64,000 nt of DNA from Liquorilactobacillus nagelii DSM 13675 (lineage in GTDB: Bacteria; Bacillota; Bacilli; Lactobacillales; Lactobacillaceae), in the NCBI RefSeq assembly GCF_019444005.1, contig NZ_CP049304.1:558001-622000 (forward strand). The letters are read 5' to 3'. Of the stretch, positions 14,530-24,628 are shown one piece after another (within the stretch, counting starts at the first letter, position 1; every line of letters begins with the position of its first letter). The position numbers were made by a program, and so were the translations under genes. The notes under the pieces were generated by a model that saw nothing but the letters and a program-made list of their open reading frames with translations, was not told the origin of the DNA and did no database searches.

Positions 14530-14681
14530 ATGCGATTAATGAATTTTATAAAGCTCGGATGCAAGAGGGCTACAAATTGCAAGAAATTGATGTACTTACC
14601 AGTGATGATTTAGATCACTTAATTAGCATTTATAAGGAGAAAGAAAAAACAATTGATCAAGCATTTCCTTGGCTATTTTAA
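14182..14681 (+). CDS. Frameshifted tail assembly chaperone gpGT
   Basis: A -1 shift at CCCAAAA 14490-14496 joins gpG to an open frame reading KITAQDIDKAIDAINEFYKA and ending FPWLF at TAA 14679-14681. The fused product is about 166 residues. The T-domain has the usual acidic helical character and stops 18 bases before the tape measure gene, exactly where lambda-type GT proteins end. The extension lacks its own ribosome binding site and start, so frameshifting is the only simple way to express it. Confidence 0.85.
14490..14496 (+). promoter_or_regulatory. Programmed -1 frameshift site CCCAAAA
   Basis: In the gpG frame the heptamer is C CCA AAA, a canonical X XXY YYZ slippery site, extended by three further As (14497-14499). 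The same heptamer is used in phage A2. It lies 30 bases before the zero-frame stop, and the downstream frame is open in the -1 phase. No strong stimulatory hairpin is obvious. Confidence 0.85.
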
Positions 14682-14699
14682 TTATAAAGGGGGATTCAA

Positions 14700-17600
14700 A
14701 TGGCAAGTAGTTTAGGACATTTAGCCGCGACAGTTAGTCTTAATATTGACCCTTTTAAGTCGTCTGCAACAGCTTTAAAAGCACAAATCAAATCGACGAC
14801 ATCTGCTTTAAAAGCTCAAGAGCAAGCTATTAAAGGATCAGGAAGCAGCTTGAATAGTATGAAGGCTGCATATTCTACAATGGGTTCACAGATGAAGAAC
14901 TATGAGGCTCAATTAGAACGGCAAAAGTCGGCTTACGAGGGATTACGCAATCAAACTGCATCAACCGCTGCTGAACAAGAAAAATTAACGGCTCGTCAAG
15001 CGAATGCTGCTAATCAAGTAAACAAAACATCTGCCAACATGGAAACTTTGCGTAATCGAATGGGGACTTTGAATAAATCAATAACTTTACAAAGTTCGGG
15101 ATGGTATTCAGCTCAGCAAAAAGTTGGCGCTTTCAGAGATGCCGCGGGTAGAGTAAGCAGTACGTTAACACCAATTGGCGATACTATGACTACACATGTT
15201 ACAGCGCCGATTATAGCTGGATTCGGGTATGCAATTAAATCTGCTTCCGATTATGAATATCAATTGGCTGATGTGAAGAAAGAAGTGCAAGCGCAAGGAT
15301 ATTCAGCAAGCCAAGTTAATTCGATAATGAAATCTCTGTCAAATGATACATTAGAATGGGCTCAAAAATATGGTGTTTCTACAAAAGAAATTAATGAAGG
15401 AATGTTTGAATTAGTTTCGAATGGCTATAATGTTAAGCAGGCCATGGGGATGATGCCGGAACTTTTGAAGACAATGACGGCTAATAGTGATAAATCAGGG
15501 ACTTCAATTAAACTAACATCTTCTTTACTTGAGCAATTTGGATTGAATCTAGGATCAAATAACAGGGTCATAAAAAATGGTAATTCAATTATGAATCAAA
15601 TGACTGAAGCTACACATAAATCTGCAATGTCATTGGAGGATCTTCAAACTATTTCTAGTAATGCAGGTGCTGCAATGCACGGGATGCATGTCAGCACAGC
15701 TGACTTTCTTGCTATATCAGGGAGGTTAGTGTCTGCTGGAATAGATGCTAGTTCAGTTGGTACGGGATTATCTAGTATGATGACTAGAATAGCAACTGGT
15801 ACAGGTCAAGCGGCTGGAGATCTAAAAAAATACAATATAGCAATTTATGATTCACACCATAAAATGAGGAACATTTTAGATATTATGGGCAGCATGCAGA
15901 AAGCCTATAGAAAAATGAATGATGCTGAAAAACAAAAATTCTTATATGATGTTATGGGTCAGCAAAACATGAAGGTTGGAGCTACTCTCATGGATGCTAA
16001 TCTTGGAAGGTATCGCAACTTATCAAAAGAAATTTCAAACTCTAATGGTACAGTTGATAAATATAATAAAACAATGCAACATACTTCAGAATTTACAATG
16101 CAGCAATTTAAAAGTAGCATTAATGCTCTTAGCATAGAAGTTGGTCAGAAATTATTGCCTACGTTTACACCGCTGATAAAACAAACTACAGGAGTTATTA
16201 AAGCATTCACTAAAATGGATAGTTCTACGCAGCAATCAATTATTAAATGGGGATTGCTTGCTGCAGCAGCCGGTCCTGTGATTGGAATATTGGGTAGATT
16301 TGCGGGTGCAGCGAGAGGCGTAGGAAGTGTTCTTTTCGGAACAATTGGTGCAATTAATAGAATGAGGTCAGCTGCAACGTTAGGCGGCAATGCAATGCAA
16401 ATATTTAAGTCTGGTCTTTCTAAATCTGCGTTCGAAGCTGCAAGTTTTACTGGCGCTGCTGGAACTGCTGGTGGGGCAGCAACAGAGCTTGGTGCCGCTG
16501 GAGGAGAAGCTGCAGCTGGAATTAGTCTGTTAAATCCTGTTGTTTTAGGTGTCACAGCAACAGTTGTGGCCGGAGCAGCAGTATGGGAGATTTGGGGTAA
16601 AAAAGCTTATGAATCACAACAGAGAACTAACAAGTGGGGTTCAGATGTTGGACAACAGGCTGACTCTGCACTAACTAAATTTCAAGGATTTAGCAGCAAA
16701 GCTGGAAGTTCACTAACTGATTTTGAAAAGGCTAGCCAAACTAGTACCAAGAGTGTTTCTAAAGATTTTAGCGATATGTATTCAGATATGCAAAAGGATT
16801 CTCAGAACACTATCTCTCAAATGAAAAAAGATATGCAAGGGTTGCCAAGCTCAGTCCAAACAGATTTAAAGAAAGACGTTAAGCAGCGACAAAAATATAA
16901 TGCAAAGGTTTTGTCGGATGCAAAAGAAAATTATACCAATGCTGAAACAATTTTAAAGGCTCATAATGGCAAAATGTCCGATTTATCGGATACAGAAAGA
17001 GCTGCGCTACTAAACTATCAGCAGCAGATGAATGAAGACGAAATTAAATTATTAAAACTTAGTGGAAGTAAAAAGAAGAACATTTTAGCTGCCTTGAATG
17101 GCGATATCAGTAATATGACACACAATCAGCGAAATACTACTATTAATGAACTAACTTCTTCAATGCAGAAAGAAAACAAACTATACAATGATCAGAAAGC
17201 TAAAATTGATTCAATGTATAGCAAAGGAGAAATTTCTTCTAAGCAATATGCTCAAGCTTTAAAAGACTTGCAAACGGTTCATAAGTCTACAACTGATGGT
17301 ATGGCAGCGGCAATCTTAAAACTTGATAAAGCAAACGGTGCTTCAAAATCACAGATTGAACAAGATTTGTTGAATGTGGGGTACACATATAAACAAGCTG
17401 CCGCTATTATTAAACAGCAAAATACCAATATGGCTAATAGTACCTCACTAGTTGTAGCTGGTGTTTCAAACATGAGTGGCAAAGTAAAAACTGCTGCACA
17501 GACATGGAATAGCTTAGTCTTTGATCCTAAAACAGGTAAAGTTAAAATTAATGCTCAGGATGAAGTTAATAAAGCTGTTCAAAGCAAAAATCAATGGAAT

Positions 17601-18812
17601 CAGATTCAACTGCTTGAAAGAAAAGGCAAAATGAGCAGTAATGCGAAAACTATGGTTGCGGACGCCTTAATCCAAACTGGCAAGTGGAATTCGCTCAGCT
17701 TTAAACAACAAAAAGCTTGGATTCAGTCAAATGCCGGAACAGAAATTTATAAAGCATTATCTGCTAATGGAAAGTGGAATACTATGAGCTTCGCAGCAAA
17801 AGAAGCCGTGATTAATGCTAAAGGTTTACCACAATTGGCAAATGCGATTGTGAAATACAATCTTTGGAATGACTTGCCAACTAAAGTCAAAGAACTTTTA
17901 GCTACTGATAAGACAGCTTCAGCTACATTGAAAAATGCTGGGATTAATGTTGACTCATATAATAGTAAGAACCCAAAGCATAAAGTACTAACCGGCGATT
18001 CGTCCAGCGTTGACAGTGCATCAAGCAAAGGTAAAAACTCGATTAATACTTTTAATAGCACTGCTCCGTTAGGCAAAAGATTTCAAGGTAATTCTTCAAG
18101 CGTGGATAGTGCATCATCAAGTGGCCGTAACTCGGTCACAAGGTTTAGAGACACTTCACCTGGAGGGTCAAAAAGCTTACGAGCTAGAGATAATGCTTCA
18201 GGTCCTGCTTCGTCTGCTAGGAGTGCTGTTTTGCAATTCAGCTGGCTAGGGGATCATACAGTTACTCTGACGACAGTTAAAAGAACGGTACATGAGGTTG
18301 TTAATAAAGTTAGCTCATTTTTTGGAAACTTATTCGCGACTGGTACTGAAGATGCTCCTGAAGGAATGGCTGTTTTGGGCGATGGCGGCAGAAATGAGCC
18401 ATATTTAACTCCAAGCGGAAGCCTTGGAATTTCTCCAAATGTGCCTACTCCATATTATTTGGAAAGAGGTACGAGAGTATGGCCATCAATTCAAGCTTTC
18501 AAACAAGACATTCCACATTATGCTAATGGAACATTGGGACATAACGGAGCTGTTAACACTTTGCTTGAAGCACGGCCGACTATTAGCAAAATGGCTGACA
18601 CAAATGTTACTTTTAATAGTAATAATGCTGATGTAGTTGCAGTTCTCCAACAACAAATGACATTGCAAAAATCGCAAATAGCTTTGCTTAGTCGTTTACT
18701 GAATGCAGCTACTAGTCCTAGTTCAACTCAAAATAATCGGAGTTTGATACGATCAATATCTCAGCAAATAAATTCGCTCAATGTTGATCAGAAAAGAGGT
18801 AGTTTAGCGTGA
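14700..18812 (+). CDS. Tape measure protein
   Basis: 1,370 residues, ATG at 14700 behind AAAGGGGG. Residues 1-160 are a Gln/Ser-rich coiled coil. From about 185 the TP901-type core follows (YQLADVKKEVQAQGYS, TADFLAISGRLVSAGIDA, then LYDVMGQQNMKVGATLM). Two hydrophobic segments lie near 515-550 and 605-633. The remainder is long alternating helices, including W-N repeats (NQWNQIQLLERKGKMSS, GKWNSLSFKQQKAWIQS, GKWNTMSFAAKEAVINA), and a Ser-rich SSSVDSASS repeat near 1100-1145. It sets tail length and is ejected at infection. Its length predicts a tail of roughly 200 nm by the usual rule of about 1.5 angstrom per residue. Confidence 0.93.
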   Translation: MASSLGHLAATVSLNIDPFKSSATALKAQIKSTTSALKAQEQAIKGSGSSLNSMKAAYSTMGSQMKNYEAQLERQKSAYEGLRNQTASTAAEQEKLTARQANAANQVNKTSANMETLRNRMGTLNKSITLQSSGWYSAQQKVGAFRDAAGRVSSTLTPIGDTMTTHVTAPIIAGFGYAIKSASDYEYQLADVKKEVQAQGYSASQVNSIMKSLSNDTLEWAQKYGVSTKEINEGMFELVSNGYNVKQAMGMMPELLKTMTANSDKSGTSIKLTSSLLEQFGLNLGSNNRVIKNGNSIMNQMTEATHKSAMSLEDLQTISSNAGAAMHGMHVSTADFLAISGRLVSAGIDASSVGTGLSSMMTRIATGTGQAAGDLKKYNIAIYDSHHKMRNILDIMGSMQKAYRKMNDAEKQKFLYDVMGQQNMKVGATLMDANLGRYRNLSKEISNSNGTVDKYNKTMQHTSEFTMQQFKSSINALSIEVGQKLLPTFTPLIKQTTGVIKAFTKMDSSTQQSIIKWGLLAAAAGPVIGILGRFAGAARGVGSVLFGTIGAINRMRSAATLGGNAMQIFKSGLSKSAFEAASFTGAAGTAGGAATELGAAGGEAAAGISLLNPVVLGVTATVVAGAAVWEIWGKKAYESQQRTNKWGSDVGQQADSALTKFQGFSSKAGSSLTDFEKASQTSTKSVSKDFSDMYSDMQKDSQNTISQMKKDMQGLPSSVQTDLKKDVKQRQKYNAKVLSDAKENYTNAETILKAHNGKMSDLSDTERAALLNYQQQMNEDEIKLLKLSGSKKKNILAALNGDISNMTHNQRNTTINELTSSMQKENKLYNDQKAKIDSMYSKGEISSKQYAQALKDLQTVHKSTTDGMAAAILKLDKANGASKSQIEQDLLNVGYTYKQAAAIIKQQNTNMANSTSLVVAGVSNMSGKVKTAAQTWNSLVFDPKTGKVKINAQDEVNKAVQSKNQWNQIQLLERKGKMSSNAKTMVADALIQTGKWNSLSFKQQKAWIQSNAGTEIYKALSANGKWNTMSFAAKEAVINAKGLPQLANAIVKYNLWNDLPTKVKELLATDKTASATLKNAGINVDSYNSKNPKHKVLTGDSSSVDSASSKGKNSINTFNSTAPLGKRFQGNSSSVDSASSSGRNSVTRFRDTSPGGSKSLRARDNASGPASSARSAVLQFSWLGDHTVTLTTVKRTVHEVVNKVSSFFGNLFATGTEDAPEGMAVLGDGGRNEPYLTPSGSLGISPNVPTPYYLERGTRVWPSIQAFKQDIPHYANGTLGHNGAVNTLLEARPTISKMADTNVTFNSNNADVVAVLQQQMTLQKSQIALLSRLLNAATSPSSTQNNRSLIRSISQQINSLNVDQKRGSLA

Positions 18813-19525
18813 TAAGCACATTCGATTTTAACGGTCATAACTCAAAAGAATTTAATATGTATATCAATGCTGAAATAAACATCTCAAGTTCACAGCCTGA
18901 TTATTCAACAATCGAAGTTCCAGGACGCGATGGTGATCTAATTTTGCCTAACAACAGATATAAGTCTTTTAGCCAGACTGTACCTGTTATTTTTTTAGGC
19001 AAATATAATGATACGATGTCAAAAATAGAACAAGCTCGTAGATGGCTACTAAGTGATACTGGATTTCATGATTTTAAGTTATCGAGCGATTCTGGATATA
19101 CGTATCGAGTGGCATATCTTGGGAATTTTGAAGTTAAAAAAGCGACTGACGAATTAAGTGCTGATTTAAGTTTTGAAATGATGCCTTACAAGTATCTTAA
19201 CGGTGGCCTGAACAGTCAAACTATTTCGAGCGGGACTACCTTGACTAACTCAGGTAGTATTCCTGCTTTACCACTGTTAAAAATAACCGGCAGTGGTGAT
19301 ATAACGGTAACTCTAGGCAGCCAGATGGTTTCTTTAAAAGGCGTTGATACAGGTATTATTTTGGATTGCGATTCGCAATTGTGTACTAGCTTAGATGGAA
19401 CAAGAACTCAATTTGATAAGTTATATAGCAATTTCCCTAACTTACCGGTTGGAAATACAAAAATTAGCTGGTCGGGGACAGTTAGTGATTTTGAAATAAC
19501 TCCGAGATGGAAGGTGAGAACGTGA
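18809..19525 (+). CDS. Distal tail protein (Dit)
   Basis: 238 residues; the GTG at 18809 overlaps the tape measure stop (GTGATAA). The N-terminal domain fits siphovirus Dit proteins: STFDFNGHNSKEFNMYINAE, a YSTIEVPGRDGDLILPN loop, and RRWLLSDTGFHDFKLSSD. The C-terminal galectin-like half follows (LPLLKITGSGDITVTLG). Dit forms the hexameric hub joining the tail tube to the receptor-binding apparatus, and the next gene encodes that apparatus. Confidence 0.88.
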   Translation: MISTFDFNGHNSKEFNMYINAEINISSSQPDYSTIEVPGRDGDLILPNNRYKSFSQTVPVIFLGKYNDTMSKIEQARRWLLSDTGFHDFKLSSDSGYTYRVAYLGNFEVKKATDELSADLSFEMMPYKYLNGGLNSQTISSGTTLTNSGSIPALPLLKITGSGDITVTLGSQMVSLKGVDTGIILDCDSQLCTSLDGTRTQFDKLYSNFPNLPVGNTKISWSGTVSDFEITPRWKVRT

Positions 19526-22500
19526 GCGTACCGGTTTTATATGAAGCCAATACTACCAATTTCTTTAATAAGGGCTTGGGAACATTGCCAGATGCACTAA
19601 CAGCTGTGGTGACGGAGGAGCGAAATGGAGAATTTATTTTCGAGATGACCTATCCTGCTGACGGGGCTAGAGCAGATTTACTTGAAAATAATCGAATAAT
19701 TAAAGTAGACGCTGGTCATGTTTTAATAGATCAGCGTTTTGTTATCAAAAAAACTACTCCGCAAATGAGTGAAGATGGCAAAATTTACATTGATGTATAT
19801 GCGGAACATATCTCCTATATCACTAATGATTTAGCATTAAAACCAAGCGTGACTGTTAGCGGATCAGCTAATGATGCAATGCAGCAATGGCAAAAAGCTA
19901 TTATCGATAGCAATGAAATAACTGCTGATTCTGATATCACAACTAGCAATTCGACAGCTTGGACAATTGATAAGGTTCAGACTGCTCGCCAGGCTCTAGG
20001 TGGTGTTGATGGTTCGATTCTAGATGTGTGGGGCGGTGAATATCTTTTTGACAATCTCCATATTAGTTTAAAAAAGCAACGAGGAAGCTCGGCCAACGCT
20101 TTGCTAGCGTATGGTCGCAATATCACAAGTTTTCAACAAGAAGAAAATATTGAGAATACTTACACATCAATTTATCCTTATGCAACTTTAAATTCGTCAA
20201 GTGGAGATACTTCATCTCTCTATACAATTGATAATTATGTAGTTGACAGTCAGTATGTTGGCAATTATCCCAACAGAAAAATTTTGCCAGTTGATTTCAG
20301 CAGCAACTTTGAAAATGTCAAAGTTGGGACTAAGGCAAGTGATGCGAGTGATAGTGATACTACTGTTTATATGACAGTAGCTGAAGTGCAATCACAATTG
20401 AAAGCCTTAGCTCAGCAATATATTACTAATAATGATGTTGGCATTCCCACTGTTTCAATTAGCGTTTCATTCGAGGATTTATCTAAGACGAGTAACTATG
20501 CTGATGTAGCACCACTTGAGCAATTAGATTTGTGTGATATTGTGCCCGTTAGATTTACTAAATTAGGCATTGATACGACTGCTAAAGTGACTCATGCTGA
20601 ATGGAATGTATTGACGGATTCATATGACAAAATTGAATTAGGTAGTATTACACCAACATTAGGTCAGACGCTAAATACGTTAACAACAGTTGCTCAAGCA
20701 GCCAAGCAGGTAGCACAAGATGCGCAAAATAACGCCACAATTGCATGGCAATCGGCTGATGGAAAGACTACTACTTTTAAAGGGAGCAGCTCTCAGGCCT
20801 TCCCAACTGCACAGCATATTGGAGATTTATATTGGCGAGAAAATGGTGATACTACTGAGGTATATATTTGGGATGGCTCAGAGTGGGCGTTTCAATTTTC
20901 GAATAAAACTGGCCAAAACATTAGTGAAGCTGTTGATAAAGCTATGGCCGAAGCAGATACAGCTAAACAAAATGCCAACACTGCGGTTGAAACTGGGAAT
21001 CAAGCATTAACTAAAGCTCAAACCGGCATTGATACAGCTAATGCAGCAGCGGATAATGCTAGCACAGCTATGTCTAATTCCAGTACTGCTATAAATAATG
21101 CTAAATCAGCTATGACAGATGCTGCTACCGCAATTAGTACGGCCAATAATAGTTCAGACATCGCAAATGCCGTTCAGCAACAAGTTACGACATTAAAAGA
21201 CGGTTCAACCATGACCATCGCTGATTTAGCCAATGGACTGGCATTAAAATTAGTCAAAAGTGACTTAAATGGATATGCTACTCAATCTTGGGCGTCTAAC
21301 CAAATCACAGTGACTGCCAATGGCCTACAATCCCAAGTAGCCTCGGTTAAAAGTACTGCTGATAAAGCCACTACTGATATTACTACCTTAAATCGACGAG
21401 CTAACGGTTGGGATAGCACGATATCTAGTTTGAGCACAAATAAGGCTGATCAGACTTGGACAACTAATCAGATTAAAGCTAGTGCTGACAGTTTGAATGT
21501 GAATATTTCTAAAGTTCAGACACAAGTTAGCTCTTTAAATTTTGGAAGCTATAATATTTTGAATGGCACAGGTATGGATGATAGTACTACTAAATTACAT
21601 CAAGGAGTCGGTGGAATAAGCTATGCTGTAACTATTAATAGTGATAGCTCTTCTCCAACTGGAAAGTCTTTTACTTTAGCAAGAACTGATGGAGGTACTA
21701 CTCAAGGTGGTGCTTATTGGGAAGTTCCTGCTCCTTTGACAGTTGGTAAACAATATAGTTGGACTATTTGGGCTAAAGGAACTGGTAGTTTAAATATGGT
21801 GGGGTGTGAACAAGGTGGGCAGATGTCTATTACATTAACCAGCGCATACACCAAGTATACCAAAACTTTTACAGCGACAAGTAGTCAATATAGTCAATTC
21901 ACATTTTATGGTAATGATGGAAATATCAATGCTACTTTTCTACCAATAGTCTTAATTGAAGGAAATATCTCGCCAAGTTGGTGCCGGTCTGTTTCTGATA
22001 CAGCAACTGTTACCGAGGTAACAAACCTATCAATCGCACTAGATGGTATCAAGCAAACGGTATCTAAGAAAGCCGACAATGATACGTTTAACAGCTATAA
22101 AACTCAGACCGCAACGTTAATAGGCTCTAAAGTGGCATCTAACGATTTTAATTCATATAAAACTCAAACAGATAACGCCTTGTCACAGAGAGTAACAAGT
22201 GCATTGTTCAATTCATATCAGACTCAGACGGATAAAGCTATTCAGCAAAGAGTAACAAGTGCTACGTATAATGCAGAAGTTACAACTTTGAGTAATATGA
22301 TTAATTCAAAAGTTAGTCTAAATGATATAACCGTTGGTGGAACTAATTTAATACCTTTAGGCAATATTGTTACAGCGACGTCAACACAAACAAGTTATGA
22401 CTCTACAAATGACATTAGAACTATTACTGTTGCAAATGGTGCTGGTGGTTCTTGGGGTGGTGGTTTGCAAAATAATGCAGTTACCAAGCATGAAATACCT

Positions 22501-24249
22501 TGGGGGCAGTCGTACACCTATTCTGTAGAGATTAAACCTAGCGTTGATGGACTAATCTGGAATAGTGATACAAACACATATCCTTATGGTGTTAGCGCAT
22601 GGGGAGGTAATGACAACGATAATGTAAGCCGCAGGAGTAGTAATAGTTCTATGGGCGGTGGAACAGGTACAAAGCTTATTCCAAATGTCTGGAATAAAGT
22701 ATGGGTTACCATAATTAACTCTGACAGTAGGAATAGCAATAAAGTAAGCCTGTACGATAATAGTACAATTTGTGTAGTTAACACGACAGGTAGTACTGTT
22801 ACGGTCTTATTTAGGCACTTCAAAGGTGAACTTGGGAATGTACCAACGGATTACTCGCCGGCTCCTGATGACATTAATTCCCAAATCCAACAGCTTTCAG
22901 ATAACATCAACCTGCGTGTTGTTAAGAATGACGTAATCAATCAAATCAACCTTTCTACAGAAGGAATTTTAATTGCTGGGAAAAAAGTTCATATTAGCGG
23001 CCAAACTACAATAGACAATGCTGTTATTAAGTCTGCGATGATTGATTCAATTTCTGCTGACAAAATTACAGCGGGCACGCTTAATGCGGCTAACGTTAAT
23101 GTAATTAACTTGAATGCAAACAATATCAGTAGTGGTACGCTAAGCGGCGACTATATCAGTGGTGGCACAATTACTGGTGTTTCGTTCCATCAGTCTAGCT
23201 CAGGTCATGATACTTGGATAGACGGTAACGGTGTACATGATTATGATGGTTCAGGCAACAATGCTTGGATTCAAAAAGGTAATATTCAGGTATATGACAA
23301 TGCTGGTCAAGGTATGTTCATGAAAGGTGGCAAATTGATACTTTCAAACTTGGATGTTTGGGGAACAATTGCAAGTATGTCGAGCGGTACAAAACCGCCC
23401 GTTGACGATTACGGAGTTATCGAACACGGCGTTGGCATGGGACTCGGCGGTATCAAAATTCACGGTGGTGGCGGATCGGCGTTGTTGACTGACAACGATG
23501 GAAAGCAAGCAGGCGTGATCGATACAGGATATTATGGCATTGTTGACGGCGGCGGTGTTAGCGCAAGCTGGAATTTAGCAATGCTTGGTGGTGATCAAGA
23601 TTGGTGTGCAGCTATAAAGGCAGGAAAAAATTACGGAAACTACATCGCTGATCAGCCTAGTTTGCTGGTTGGAACTGCCGACTGGCCTAGTTACACCGGT
23701 TCTACTAGCACACCGGGGAAAAATATCGTTGCGCAAGCAAACGGAATTTGGTTGTATTCGATAGGCGAAACTCATGTCGACTGTTCAAGTTTTTATTTTG
23801 CGGGGGCACATTGTGATGGGGGTTCCTTATATAATGCTAGCTATAACGGCTGGTGGATGCGAGACAAGAGCGGGAATCTGACAACCGTACACGCACAATC
23901 ATTTGCTAATTCTTCACTTTTAAGCTTGAAAACTAACATTTCTGAAATTGATTCATTAACAGCATTAAATAAAATTAATCAAACTAGAATCTATGATTAT
24001 CAGTATAAATCAGATGTCGAGCGAGGCTCATCTAAACATTATGCGAGTTATGTCATTGATGATATTAATGACGTCTCCCAATATACTGAACCCGATGAAT
24101 TTTTATCAGAGGATAAAAAGGGTCGTGACGATGGTACACAATTAGCCTATGCAACGTTAGCTATCCAAGAATTAAGTAAACAGATTGAAGAAATAAAAAA
24201 ACAAAATCAAGAATTAAAACAAGAAATTGAGAATATAAAACAAAAATAG
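19522..24249 (+). CDS. Tail-tip protein with receptor-binding and S74 C-terminus
   Basis: GTG 19522 is preferred since AAGGTGAG precedes it and GTGA couples to the Dit stop; ATG 19507 is an alternative. Of about 1,575 residues, 1-390 form the prophage endopeptidase-tail (Tal) domain. A coiled coil rich in Ala/Thr follows (about 465-560). Two jelly-roll, carbohydrate-binding-like modules lie near 675-830 and 940-1115, the region between them holding three FNSYxTQT repeats. A Gly-rich fibre part follows (1230-1470). The end (LKTNISEIDSLTALNKI, then GRDDGTQLAYATLAIQEL and a coiled coil) fits an S74 intramolecular chaperone of tail spikes. It binds the host cell surface and determines host range. 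The C-terminus has a relict second copy just downstream. Confidence 0.85.
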   Translation: MSVPVLYEANTTNFFNKGLGTLPDALTAVVTEERNGEFIFEMTYPADGARADLLENNRIIKVDAGHVLIDQRFVIKKTTPQMSEDGKIYIDVYAEHISYITNDLALKPSVTVSGSANDAMQQWQKAIIDSNEITADSDITTSNSTAWTIDKVQTARQALGGVDGSILDVWGGEYLFDNLHISLKKQRGSSANALLAYGRNITSFQQEENIENTYTSIYPYATLNSSSGDTSSLYTIDNYVVDSQYVGNYPNRKILPVDFSSNFENVKVGTKASDASDSDTTVYMTVAEVQSQLKALAQQYITNNDVGIPTVSISVSFEDLSKTSNYADVAPLEQLDLCDIVPVRFTKLGIDTTAKVTHAEWNVLTDSYDKIELGSITPTLGQTLNTLTTVAQAAKQVAQDAQNNATIAWQSADGKTTTFKGSSSQAFPTAQHIGDLYWRENGDTTEVYIWDGSEWAFQFSNKTGQNISEAVDKAMAEADTAKQNANTAVETGNQALTKAQTGIDTANAAADNASTAMSNSSTAINNAKSAMTDAATAISTANNSSDIANAVQQQVTTLKDGSTMTIADLANGLALKLVKSDLNGYATQSWASNQITVTANGLQSQVASVKSTADKATTDITTLNRRANGWDSTISSLSTNKADQTWTTNQIKASADSLNVNISKVQTQVSSLNFGSYNILNGTGMDDSTTKLHQGVGGISYAVTINSDSSSPTGKSFTLARTDGGTTQGGAYWEVPAPLTVGKQYSWTIWAKGTGSLNMVGCEQGGQMSITLTSAYTKYTKTFTATSSQYSQFTFYGNDGNINATFLPIVLIEGNISPSWCRSVSDTATVTEVTNLSIALDGIKQTVSKKADNDTFNSYKTQTATLIGSKVASNDFNSYKTQTDNALSQRVTSALFNSYQTQTDKAIQQRVTSATYNAEVTTLSNMINSKVSLNDITVGGTNLIPLGNIVTATSTQTSYDSTNDIRTITVANGAGGSWGGGLQNNAVTKHEIPWGQSYTYSVEIKPSVDGLIWNSDTNTYPYGVSAWGGNDNDNVSRRSSNSSMGGGTGTKLIPNVWNKVWVTIINSDSRNSNKVSLYDNSTICVVNTTGSTVTVLFRHFKGELGNVPTDYSPAPDDINSQIQQLSDNINLRVVKNDVINQINLSTEGILIAGKKVHISGQTTIDNAVIKSAMIDSISADKITAGTLNAANVNVINLNANNISSGTLSGDYISGGTITGVSFHQSSSGHDTWIDGNGVHDYDGSGNNAWIQKGNIQVYDNAGQGMFMKGGKLILSNLDVWGTIASMSSGTKPPVDDYGVIEHGVGMGLGGIKIHGGGGSALLTDNDGKQAGVIDTGYYGIVDGGGVSASWNLAMLGGDQDWCAAIKAGKNYGNYIADQPSLLVGTADWPSYTGSTSTPGKNIVAQANGIWLYSIGETHVDCSSFYFAGAHCDGGSLYNASYNGWWMRDKSGNLTTVHAQSFANSSLLSLKTNISEIDSLTALNKINQTRIYDYQYKSDVERGSSKHYASYVIDDINDVSQYTEPDEFLSEDKKGRDDGTQLAYATLAIQELSKQIEEIKKQNQELKQEIENIKQK

Positions 24250-24262
24250 GAGAGTGATTTTC

Positions 24263-24490
24263 ATGGAAATCAAAGCAAATAGTATCAATTACACGTTGGA
24301 TCAGGACGGCGCTACAACTGTTGTAGCGATCGGGCTATATGGAACAGACAACGCAGGACAATATGTCAACGCCACGGTTAAAGTATTGCCGGACGATACA
24401 GATAAGGCGCTGGATAGTTTATCAAAGAATGATTTAGTAGCACTTGCTAAACCAAAACTGATTAAATTTTTTAGTTCAGATGCTGCCTAA
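24263..24490 (+). CDS. Small tail-module protein, copy A (75 aa)
   Basis: The start is ATG 24263, with AGGAGAG at the right distance; an upstream GTG at 24254 is in frame but too close. The product is a small beta-rich protein, MEIKANSINYTLDQDGATT and then a helix SLSKNDLVALAKPKLIKF. It is clearly related to the 76-residue product at 25077 (same start MEIKxNxxxYxxDxDG and same Lys/Leu helix). Similar small proteins follow receptor-binding genes in lactobacillus phages. Role unknown. Confidence 0.65.
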   Translation: MEIKANSINYTLDQDGATTVVAIGLYGTDNAGQYVNATVKVLPDDTDKALDSLSKNDLVALAKPKLIKFFSSDAA

Positions 24491-24496
24491 AAGGCG

Positions 24497-24628
24497 GTGA
24501 TCGCAAATGGAACAGGTCGTGATGATGGAACTATTTTAGGGTATGCTGTAGCAGCCATCCAAGAATTAAATAGTAAGATAAGTAGTTTAGAAGCAGGACT
24601 TAAACAATTAAAGGAGAACGCAGCATGA
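24497..24628 (+). pseudogene. Remnant of an S74-type receptor-protein C-terminus
   Basis: The frame from GTG 24497 to TGA 24626-24628 gives 43 residues containing GRDDGTILGYAVAAIQELNS and a short coiled coil. This aligns with the last 50 residues of the tail-tip protein (GRDDGTQLAYATLAIQELSK). The rest of the S74 domain is absent. It appears to be the leftover 3' end of an earlier or alternative receptor-binding gene, stranded when the current gene and copy A were recombined in. Its stop overlaps the next ATG (ATGA), as an original tail-protein stop would. It may still be translated. Confidence 0.65.

Noticed and set aside
16145-16555. Long reverse-strand ORF within the tape measure gene
   Set aside because: Shadow frame of an Ala/Gly-rich segment; no start signals.
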